This document shows positions 1 to 6,467 of a DNA stretch of 36,521 nt, piece by piece; the first letter of the stretch is position 1, and each line of letters begins with the position of its first letter. The stretch is taken from the NCBI GenBank assembly GCA_905233825.1, contig CAJOFE010000028.1, forward strand, positions 1-36,521. The letters are read 5' to 3'. This stretch comes from an uncultured Prevotella sp. (GTDB lineage: Bacteria; Bacteroidota; Bacteroidia; Bacteroidales; Bacteroidaceae). Below the pieces are notes generated by a model, which was not told the origin of the DNA, ran no database searches, and saw only the letters and a list, made by a program, of their open reading frames with translations. Made by a program: the position numbers and the translations under genes.

Positions 1-2
1 AT

Positions 3-770
3 TTACTTGCTTTTATTCTCCCATTCTAAATGGGCTTGAAACCATTTCTCACTATGCGCACCTAAGGCTCCAATTTGTCGAGGATGAGCAATAGGAAGGA
101 CATTTATGCTATTCCCATTGATTATAGCTTTTGAGGGATTCCCATATCCATATAAATACACATATTCCTGCAATGAAGTATAATTAACCTGGGTGATTCT
201 GTTTAGAAACTGCCTAATGGGGATATCACCGAGCAATACAAGTAAATTTGCTCGTGACTCTTTCAGTTCTGCGAGTATTTCTTTGCATCTATTTATGTCA
301 CAAAAGACAGTTGGACGTTTAGGAATAGTTACTGGATTGAGACCATATTGCTGTATTCTGGGTTCATACTTTGTCTTCAGAACTCTTACTTGACTATTAT
401 TCAGACGAGTTTCTGGCAACAAGTCACACAACCAAGCTTCTTTTCTCGTATATCCTAATGGTGCAAGAATATGTTCATCCAATACTTTTGCTGACGGTCC
501 ATTTAAATGACTACCAGCTGGCTCTAAACTTCCAAGTTCAGATGGCAAATGAATTTTGGAAATAATTTCCCTGGCTTCGTCAGGATTACCATCCCAAAAG
601 ATTCTTGGTTCACTCGCCACCGCTAATGCCTGACAAATTATTTCATTTCCTTTTTTCCATCTTGCATGTACAGCACTGGCATATACACCAAGGACAAAAA
701 CTTGTTTAGGAGTTCTATCTTGTTGTACTAAACGGCGAACGGTTTCGCCAAAAGGATAAAAGTATTCCAT
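3..770 (-). CDS. Uracil-DNA glycosylase superfamily-like protein (putative)
   Basis: This 255-residue protein resembles the uracil-DNA glycosylase fold rather than any named subfamily. Near the N-terminus there is a hydrophobic strand followed by a small-residue loop (VLGVYASAVHARW, about residues 27-39), where UDG families carry their water-activating motif. A second hydrophobic strand (LLVLLGD) lies near residue 175, and a late IAHPRQIG motif near residue 227 corresponds to the HPS/HPR DNA-intercalation loop. No signal peptide or membrane segment is visible, so it is probably cytoplasmic. The start is supported by a promoter element 22 bases upstream. The gene is monocistronic as far as the window shows. 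Whether it excises uracil is inference; an inactive relative or a different nucleotide-binding role is possible. Confidence 0.6.
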   Translation of the reverse strand: MEYFYPFGETVRRLVQQDRTPKQVFVLGVYASAVHARWKKGNEIICQALAVASEPRIFWDGNPDEAREIISKIHLPSELGSLEPAGSHLNGPSAKVLDEHILAPLGYTRKEAWLCDLLPETRLNNSQVRVLKTKYEPRIQQYGLNPVTIPKRPTVFCDINRCKEILAELKESRANLLVLLGDIPIRQFLNRITQVNYTSLQEYVYLYGYGNPSKAIINGNSINVLPIAHPRQIGALGAHSEKWFQAHLEWENKSK

Positions 771-792
771 ACAAATTCCGATTTATCGGTGG

Positions 793-800
793 CAAAGATA
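793..800 (-). promoter_or_regulatory. -7 promoter element for the UDG-like gene
   Basis: On the minus strand this reads TATCTTTG, matching the Bacteroidetes -7 consensus TAnnTTTG. It ends 22 bases before the ATG at 770. The -33 box is weak. Confidence 0.65.
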
Positions 801-1253
801 CGAAGTTTCTTCCATTTTCTATATATAATCCTTGTTAAACAATCTTATCAAAGTCCATTTCTTGACAAAGAAGCATTTCCTTTTGAAACTGTACCTAACA
901 TATCCAGACTATTTTGAATTTGGTAATGTCATCCGACATTGTTCACAATATGTACTTCTATCACCTCATGAACAAACACACTAATTTTGGCGTTTGGTGC
1001 AAAGTAGAGAGCGCAATCGACGTTATGAGATGTTAATTCATTTTTTCGATTTTGAAGGGTATTCTTACGATTTGAAACCTCGATTTTTCGACTTATTTCT
1101 ACTTGTTTTCACTTGTTTATCCGCCTATTTTTCCTGGAACAATTCTGGACTAATTGAGGCTTCTCTTGTTCGTAAGTAGCTGTGTTTCAATAGTAATCCA
1201 CTTTTCCCAATCTTCACATCGCAATAAAAGGCCTGACTTCGCCCATCAGCTGG

Positions 1254-1261
1254 CAAAGGTA
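1254..1261 (-). promoter_or_regulatory. -7 promoter element, minus strand
   Basis: Reads TACCTTTG on the minus strand. Only a 10-codon frame (ATG at 1246, stop at 1214) follows directly, so any product is a leader peptide, a remnant or a non-coding RNA. Confidence 0.4.
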
Positions 1262-1292
1262 CGAAAAGAAGTGAGCCGTTCCTGACATTCGT

Positions 1293-1460
1293 CTATTTCC
1301 CAGTTTGCTGGGCTTCCTGAGCCGCTTTCAGCATCGCTACTTGCTCTAAGGCTTGCTGTCGCGTAGCATGCGATGACGGACGCCCCAATGAGAGGTGCAC
1401 CTGCCGTGCAGAGTCCTGCATGCTCTGATAGATTGAATCGAGAAAAATCTTCTTTCCCAT
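1293..1460 (-). CDS. Possible small protein or gene remnant (55 aa)
   Basis: An ATG frame on the minus strand encodes 55 residues starting MGKKIFLDSIYQSMQDSARQ and ending in a Q/A-rich helical tail (LEQVAMLKAAQEAQQTGK). A promoter element lies about 105 bases upstream at 1566-1573, and a 20-codon frame (ATG at 1545, stop at 1483) lies between them. The two frames may be separate small genes or one gene broken by frameshifts. A 73-codon frame overlapping it (1246-1467) has lower-complexity, less protein-like content. No family is recognised, and the evidence for translation is weak. Confidence 0.25.
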   Translation of the reverse strand: MGKKIFLDSIYQSMQDSARQVHLSLGRPSSHATRQQALEQVAMLKAAQEAQQTGK

Positions 1461-1565
1461 ATGTCATTTACGTAGTTATCAATCATTTTCCGACCGTGAA
1501 GCCTTCTGCTGCGATGGCGGTGTATATGTCGTTTAATACATCCATACCCTTATATCTTTAGACTG

Positions 1566-1573
1566 CAAAGATA
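1566..1573 (-). promoter_or_regulatory. -7 promoter element, minus strand
   Basis: Reads TATCTTTG on the minus strand, 20 bases before an ATG at 1545 that opens a 20-codon frame. It is the likely promoter for the small frames at 1483-1545 and 1293-1460. Confidence 0.45.
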
Positions 1574-1636
1574 CAAAAAAATAAGCGAAAAACAAAACTT
1601 TTCCTGTCTTTTTCTTGTTCCTTGCCGATTTTTTTG

Positions 1637-1644
1637 TACCTTTG
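1637..1644 (+). promoter_or_regulatory. -7 promoter element for the small secreted protein
   Basis: TACCTTTG ends 30 bases before the ATG at 1675. TTG-containing sequence around 1610-1620 could be the -33 box. Confidence 0.65.
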
Positions 1645-1674
1645 CTGCGTCATTATCAAATACCCTAAGGAATC

Positions 1675-2373
1675 ATGAGAACAACAATCATCCTACTGTT
1701 CACGCTGCTCTTTGCTGGCAGCCAGTCGGCATGGGCCCAGCTGAAGCCCGCCAAGAGATACAAGACTGTCTATGAGACGGAATCCTATAAGGATGACGGA
1801 ATGATAAAGATAGGACTCGGGTGGGCCAACAAGACCATCAAGGTGCCCAACGGCGGACAGGCACCGGATATCGTCACGCTGACAAAAGCCTTCAACAACG
1901 TATGGCCAACATACGTGGTGAAAGGCATACTCAGGCAAGCCGCAAATCCTAACTTCACTGAGGTCAAAGACGAGGAATATGGTGGAGGCGCCGTCGTGGA
2001 CCGTAGAAACGGCTACCTCTGCGAGGATGCTGGCGACGGCGACGGCGAGAGCATGGAAGCCTGCGTGTGGAAGCGGGACAACGGTCATCGGCTGTTCGCC
2101 ATCCAGGTGAGCAGCAGCTGCGACCCTGACTTCTCTGTCATCTGCTTCTACGACTACGATCCTGCCACGCAGACGCTCACCCCCGAGTCGAGCCCTGTCG
2201 ATACGTACCAGCCTAAGGAAGGGCAGGATTACTGGTTTTCCCTTCCCCGTCACGGCAAGGACTTCATTATCACCGAAATGATACACAACGAGCAGGTTAA
2301 TCTCAGCAGTATCTACAGGTTCGATGGCAAGAAGCACGTCTATAGCCGTCAGGAGAGTAAGCCCTACGATTGA
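1675..2373 (+). CDS. Secreted hypothetical protein
   Basis: The 232-residue product begins with a clear signal peptide (hydrophobic stretch ILLFTLLFAGS, then a likely cleavage site after WAQ at about residue 22). It is therefore exported to the periplasm or beyond. The mature part is soluble and acidic. It has a D/G/E-rich loop near residues 115-125 and several aromatic strands, suggesting a compact beta-rich domain. Four cysteines near residues 115-160 could form disulfides. No known family is recognised. The gene has its own promoter and its stop codon abuts the GC-rich inverted repeat at 2371-2406, which may serve as its terminator. Confidence 0.65.
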   Translation: MRTTIILLFTLLFAGSQSAWAQLKPAKRYKTVYETESYKDDGMIKIGLGWANKTIKVPNGGQAPDIVTLTKAFNNVWPTYVVKGILRQAANPNFTEVKDEEYGGGAVVDRRNGYLCEDAGDGDGESMEACVWKRDNGHRLFAIQVSSSCDPDFSVICFYDYDPATQTLTPESSPVDTYQPKEGQDYWFSLPRHGKDFIITEMIHNEQVNLSSIYRFDGKKHVYSRQESKPYD

Positions 2374-2657
2374 GCCAGGCGCGGCGGCGCGGCGGCGCGG
2401 CATTTGGTTTTTTCGAATTCGTCACGACCAGGTTATTCAAGCAAGCATAATGGCTCTTACTGCATCGTCAGTGGGGGATTCTACATAGTAGGACGAGGCT
2501 TATAAGTATATTATTAAATTATTATATATTATTATATATTATAATATATAATAATATATAATAATTATACAAACACACAGAACCTCCACTGCACCAGATA
2601 TTGATTTTGCAAATGCCGCGCCGCCGCGCCGCCGCGCCTACGGCACACCTGGCTTAG
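2371..2657. repeat. Nested palindromic element: GC-rich inverted repeats around a perfect AT palindrome
   Basis: A perfect 29-bp inverted repeat, made almost only of GCG/GGC steps plus CATTTG, occupies 2378-2406 and 2610-2638. The outer TGAGCCAGG at 2371-2379 is matched by a near-perfect inverted CCTGGCTTA at 2649-2657 after an interruption of about ten bases. In the middle, 2517-2566 is a perfect 50-bp A/T-only palindrome centred between 2541 and 2542. The left arm starts at the stop codon of the preceding gene. It could act as a terminator, a cruciform, or the ends of a small non-autonomous element; no transposase is present. Confidence 0.75.
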
Positions 2658-2660
2658 GGC

Positions 2661-2679
2661 AGCCCCTTCTCAAGGGGCT
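2661..2679. terminator. Short GC hairpin, possible terminator
   Basis: AGCCCCTT and AAGGGGCT form a perfect 8-bp stem with a 3-base loop. No clear T-tract follows, so termination is uncertain. Confidence 0.35.
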
Positions 2680-2781
2680 TCAAACGTTCGTCATTTTAAC
2701 ATTTCAAATAAATTTGAAAATAATTAGGGGTAACTATTGTTTTGCATTGATTTATTTTGTACCTTCGCAACATGAAAACTA

Positions 2782-2836
2782 ATGCCGTTTCGAGGCCTCC
2801 GAAATGCCGTTTCCAAGATTAAGAGATGCCGTCTTC
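2782..2836 (+). promoter_or_regulatory. Three direct repeats at 22-bp spacing, possible operator
   Basis: ATGCCGTTTC occurs at 2782 and 2804, and ATGCCGTCTTC at 2826, so starts are exactly 22 bp (about two helical turns) apart. They lie about 90-140 bp upstream of the -7 element at 2924, a position suited to activator binding. AraC-type regulators, such as the hybrid regulator encoded downstream, usually bind direct repeats. That link is inference. Confidence 0.4.
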
Positions 2837-2923
2837 GGGCCAAAAAGAATGATTTTTTCCATCATTGACACATATTTTCGCCTATTGGAAACATAATGCC
2901 CCGTGAGGAAAGGAAAAAGTGCG

Positions 2924-2931
2924 TAACTTTG
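2924..2931 (+). promoter_or_regulatory. -7 promoter element for the large secreted protein
   Basis: TAACTTTG lies 46 bases before the ATG at 2978. The -33 box is not convincing, which fits a promoter needing an activator. Confidence 0.55.
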
Positions 2932-2977
2932 CAGCGTCTTTGCAACCGAGATTATTAACTCTAAAAACATAACGACA

Positions 2978-5900
2978 ATGAAACAAACGAAAATGCTTTG
3001 CCTCGCTGTCCTGTTGCTGACAGCTACCGTGATGAGCGCTGCCACATGGGAGAAGCCCGTGCCTCCCGCATGCACGCCTGCAGACGGACAAACCTTTTAT
3101 TTCTACAACTCGACTGCCGACGGGTTCATGGGCATGTCGGGCATCCAGGCTGCGCTGCTTGACAACGGAGAGCCTATTCTCTTCACGGCTCAGGACAACG
3201 AATGGATGCTGGAAAGCAGCAAGGGGTTCCTCTATGCCGACCTCGCCTTCGTGGGATGCGACGGTGGAACTACTGACATCAACACGTCCTGGTATATGGA
3301 GCAGCAGGCATCGGGCTGCTGGCACATCAGGCCCTCGAAGGTAAAGGATGCCTTCACCTGGGCTGACTATCCCGACATGTGGATGGGCCTGTCCTACGAG
3401 ACTTGGACGCTCATGCCCGTGCTGAAGGCCGAGGAGGGTGCCATAGACTGGAACATCGTGGCTGAGGCTGACTACGGACTATTCCACAGCAAGCTGGCCC
3501 TGCACCGCGTGATGACGGAGCTGCAGGAGGCTGGCTACGACGTCTCGGCACTGCTGGCCGTCTATAACGATCCCTCGGCAGGTCAGGCCGAATATGATGC
3601 AGCCGTGGAGAGCGTGCAGGACGTGCTCTTCGAACTGCGCATGCAGCATGCATCGGAAGACAATCCCGTAGATATCACCTCGCATTACCTGCGCAATGCC
3701 GATCTGACGGAGAACTGGGTGAACGACGGCCACGACGTGCCCGGCTGGACGATGATTCCTGCCAACTTCTGTGGCATGAGCCAGTCGGACCCTGCCGGTT
3801 TCTACGACGACGATAAGGTGCTGGCCTCGTGGGCTGGTGGAGCCTTCGGCGACAATAGCGTGTTCCAGCAGGTGAGCAACCTGCCCGACGGCAAATACCG
3901 CTTCAGCAACTACGGCATCTGGATTCGCCACACGGGCGAAGAGGGTGATCCCATCACGGGTGCCTACATCTATGCCAAAGTGGGCGACAAGCTCTTCCGC
4001 GAGCCGCTACCCGACACGGGCTGGTGGCGCGGACTGGCCGAGGTGACCTTCGAGTGCCGTATCGGCGAGGCCGAAGTGGGCATCATGTTCGAGGGAACAA
4101 ACGTGGGACAGTGCATCATCTACGACTTCAAGCTGGAATACCTGGGCGACAAGCCTGTGGCCGAGCGACTGACCGACCTCATTGCCAAGAGCCAGAGCCT
4201 CATCGACGAGAATGCTATCTTCAGCGGCTACAGCGACCAGCTCAAGGCCGACATGGCCACTGCCAACGAACTGATAGGCGGCAACGACACTGAGGCACAG
4301 GAGGCTCACTTCAAAGTCTTCCTGGCCCACTACGAGACGGCTGTGAAGAACAAGGAGGCCTACATCACCCTCGACGAGCTGCTGCACCAGGCTATGAACA
4401 TCATGGTTTCAGGCGACAGCGAGGCCATCTTCGAACTGGCCGACTATATCGATGAGAACGAACTGGAGGAGAAGGCCGAAATGCACGCCTTCGACAACGA
4501 GCAGCTCGCCGAAATCATCAAGACACTGGCCGAACTCAATGACAAGGCTAAGAACTCAGTCATCGCCGCTGGCGAGGACGTCACCAAGCTGCTGGTGAAC
4601 GGACATTTCGACACCACGGGCGGATGGACGGCCACGCTGAACGACTTCAGCATCGACCCCAGCAAGCAGATACTGGAGCGCTGGTGGTGCGACTTCAAGG
4701 CCGAGCAGGTGGTGGAGAATGTGCCCAACGGCACCTACCGCCTCGAAGTGCAGGGATTCCAGTGGTGCTCGTGGGACTGGGCAACATCAGAGAGCGACTG
4801 GCTCGACGGCGACCGTTCACCCTCCTTCAAGGTCACCTCGAAAGTGCGCATGAACGACAGCGAGACACTCATCCACAATGTCTTTGCCTGTGGCGAGACC
4901 GACATCAAGGAGGGCTATGAGGCCAGCTGCTACTGGGTGCCCAACAACTCTGATGTAGCCGTGAAGTTCTTCGACCTTGGACTATATAACAATGTAGTGG
5001 AGACCACCGTCACAGATCACACGCTGAAAGTGGAGTTCGACTGCTCGTCGAACGGTTTCTGGAACATCTTCAAGAACGTGCGCCTCTACTTCGTAGGAGC
5101 CGACATGGAGGAGGCCAAGACCAACCTGAAGAGCGCTCTGGCCCAGACTGAAGGCATGATGCAGCAGAAGATGGAGGGCAGCATTCGCAAAGCCCTTGAA
5201 AAAGCCATCGACACAGGCAAGGCTCTGCTCGATGACAAGGATGCCAAGTTCGACGACGTGAACGAGGCTGCCACCACGCTGCTCGCACTGGCCGAACAGG
5301 CTGCCACAAGCATCAAGGAGTATGCACGACTGGCCGAGGTGCTCGCCAGGGCAGAAGCCGTGCTGGCCAACGCTACGGCAGCTGCCACAGAGGCCGGACA
5401 GCAGCTGAAGGCACTCTACGACACCACCTTGGCCGACTACCAGAAGGACTATCCTGAGCTGGCAACGGCTGACGTAGCGGCCACCATCGAGAGACTGGAG
5501 GCGCTGATGGCCGAGGCACAGATAGGCAGCGGCATACAGCCTGGCGACGACCTGACCAACCTCATTGCCAACCCCAGCTTCGAGAATACCTATGGCAACG
5601 ACATCTCGGTAGGCAATGCCGCCCATACCGTGCCCTACGGATGGACGATGCGCGTGGAGGGTAAGGAATGCCATAGCGCACAGGAACTGGCTGACGCCGG
5701 CATCAACAGCTGGACGGCTATCGAGGACAATGACTATGCCACTGATGGTGCCCACAGCTACTGCCTGCTCTCGGCTCCCGTGCCCGATGCCTATCTCTAC
5801 CAGACTGTCAGCGGACTGCCTGCAGGAACCTACAAGGTGACCGTCGATATGAACGTGACCTACGACGGAGGCTGCTCGCGACTCACAGGACAGCGCCTGT

Positions 5901-6355
5901 TGGTGAACGACAACGCCCAGTACTACGGCAAGAAGGAATACTACATCGAGTCGGAACTCGACCGTCTGCACCCAGAGGAGAAGTCGCGCACCTTCGCTGG
6001 CTACGACGAGGTGAACACCAACGAGACGGGAGCAGTGGGCGACATGGGTAACCTCTCAACCCTCGCCGTAGAGGTGACACTTGGCAGAGGAGAGAATATT
6101 GTACTCGGCGTACGCACAGACAACAACAAGAGCGCCATGAACCGCAATTACGACGACAACTGGTGGGACTGCACAGGCCGTTACAAGATTGACAACTTCC
6201 GACTCAGCTGCGTCAGCATCGACACTGCTGGTATCAGCGAGATGCAGGCCGACCAAAAGGGTGACGACGATGCCTACAATCTCATGGGCATCAAGATGAA
6301 GAAGACAGCCATTCGCGGCCTCTACATCAAGAACGGTAAAAAGTATATCAGATAA
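2978..6355 (+). CDS. Large secreted multi-domain protein with three carbohydrate-binding-like modules
   Basis: The 1125-residue product has a signal peptide (hydrophobic LCLAVLLLTATVMSA, residues 7-21). Three beta-sandwich modules can be traced at about residues 229-391, 532-709 and 856-1081. Each opens with an N-x-F/L-E/T-type strand (for example NLIANPSFE) and repeats a signature such as NLPDGKYRF, NVPNGTYRL or GLPAGTYKV, typical of galactose-binding/CBM-like folds. Between them are charged, alanine-rich helical segments resembling FIVAR-type spacers. The C-terminus (YNLMGIKMKKTAIRGLYIKNGKKYIR minus its first and last few residues) resembles the short conserved tail found on many Prevotella exported proteins, possibly a sorting or anchoring signal. 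No catalytic domain is recognised. It precedes a hybrid sensor and GH105 gene, so glycan binding at the cell surface is a reasonable inference. Confidence 0.65.
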   Translation: MKQTKMLCLAVLLLTATVMSAATWEKPVPPACTPADGQTFYFYNSTADGFMGMSGIQAALLDNGEPILFTAQDNEWMLESSKGFLYADLAFVGCDGGTTDINTSWYMEQQASGCWHIRPSKVKDAFTWADYPDMWMGLSYETWTLMPVLKAEEGAIDWNIVAEADYGLFHSKLALHRVMTELQEAGYDVSALLAVYNDPSAGQAEYDAAVESVQDVLFELRMQHASEDNPVDITSHYLRNADLTENWVNDGHDVPGWTMIPANFCGMSQSDPAGFYDDDKVLASWAGGAFGDNSVFQQVSNLPDGKYRFSNYGIWIRHTGEEGDPITGAYIYAKVGDKLFREPLPDTGWWRGLAEVTFECRIGEAEVGIMFEGTNVGQCIIYDFKLEYLGDKPVAERLTDLIAKSQSLIDENAIFSGYSDQLKADMATANELIGGNDTEAQEAHFKVFLAHYETAVKNKEAYITLDELLHQAMNIMVSGDSEAIFELADYIDENELEEKAEMHAFDNEQLAEIIKTLAELNDKAKNSVIAAGEDVTKLLVNGHFDTTGGWTATLNDFSIDPSKQILERWWCDFKAEQVVENVPNGTYRLEVQGFQWCSWDWATSESDWLDGDRSPSFKVTSKVRMNDSETLIHNVFACGETDIKEGYEASCYWVPNNSDVAVKFFDLGLYNNVVETTVTDHTLKVEFDCSSNGFWNIFKNVRLYFVGADMEEAKTNLKSALAQTEGMMQQKMEGSIRKALEKAIDTGKALLDDKDAKFDDVNEAATTLLALAEQAATSIKEYARLAEVLARAEAVLANATAAATEAGQQLKALYDTTLADYQKDYPELATADVAATIERLEALMAEAQIGSGIQPGDDLTNLIANPSFENTYGNDISVGNAAHTVPYGWTMRVEGKECHSAQELADAGINSWTAIEDNDYATDGAHSYCLLSAPVPDAYLYQTVSGLPAGTYKVTVDMNVTYDGGCSRLTGQRLLVNDNAQYYGKKEYYIESELDRLHPEEKSRTFAGYDEVNTNETGAVGDMGNLSTLAVEVTLGRGENIVLGVRTDNNKSAMNRNYDDNWWDCTGRYKIDNFRLSCVSIDTAGISEMQADQKGDDDAYNLMGIKMKKTAIRGLYIKNGKKYIR

Positions 6356-6381
6356 AGCTGCGATAATTCAAGATTATTTTG

Positions 6382-6389
6382 TAACTTTG
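6382..6389 (+). promoter_or_regulatory. -7 promoter element for the hybrid sensor gene
   Basis: TAACTTTG lies 78 bases before the ATG at 6468, giving a leader of about 70 bases that contains the hairpin at 6402-6433. Confidence 0.6.
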
Positions 6390-6401
6390 CAGCGCCAAGA
6401 T

Positions 6402-6433
6402 ATGGGGACTTGCCCGAAGTGGCAGGTCCCCAT
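6402..6433 (+). promoter_or_regulatory. Strong hairpin in the leader of the hybrid sensor gene
   Basis: Two 13-base arms (ATGGGGACTTGCC and GGCAGGTCCCCAT) pair with a single G-T wobble around a 6-base loop. It starts about 12 bases after the -7 element, so it would sit at or near the RNA 5' end. No T-tract follows. It could protect the mRNA, attenuate expression, or be a leftover terminator of the upstream gene. Confidence 0.5.
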
Positions 6434-6467
6434 GTTTGGACAACAGCTATAAGCTAACAGCTAAAAA

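Larger units (their letters stand above)
771..1674. other. Gene-poor stretch with minus-strand promoters
   Basis: No confident gene lies in these 904 bases. The stretch holds the promoter of the UDG-like gene, two further minus-strand -7 elements (1254-1261 and 1566-1573), and short minus-strand reading frames behind them. These are a 20-codon frame at 1483-1545, a 55-codon frame at 1293-1460 and a 10-codon frame at 1214-1246. Two intact promoters followed only by short frames suggest decayed genes or very small ones. A 61-codon plus-strand frame at 994-1179 has no promoter and no family resemblance. Confidence 0.5.
2374..2977. other. Intergenic region before the large secreted protein
   Basis: This 604-base gap holds the nested palindrome (2371-2657), the hairpin at 2661-2679, a weak -7 element (TACCTTCG, 2760-2767), three 22-bp-spaced copies of ATGCCGTYTC at 2782-2836, and the probable main promoter at 2924-2931. 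After the weak -7 there is only a 16-codon frame. No gene is supported. Confidence 0.6.

Noticed and set aside
994..1179. 61-codon plus-strand frame
   Set aside because: No promoter, aromatic-rich low-complexity content, no family resemblance.
1693..2403. 236-codon minus-strand frame overlapping the small secreted protein
   Set aside because: The plus-strand frame has a promoter and signal peptide; the minus frame starts in the GC-rich palindrome and has no promoter.
2371..2657. Insertion sequence with the GC arms as terminal repeats
   Set aside because: The interior is only about 200 bp and encodes nothing, and no target-site duplication could be identified; it is reported as a palindromic repeat instead.
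4982..5971. 329-codon minus-strand frame inside the large secreted protein gene
   Set aside because: Antisense shadow of a GC-rich coding region; no promoter, no recognisable domain.
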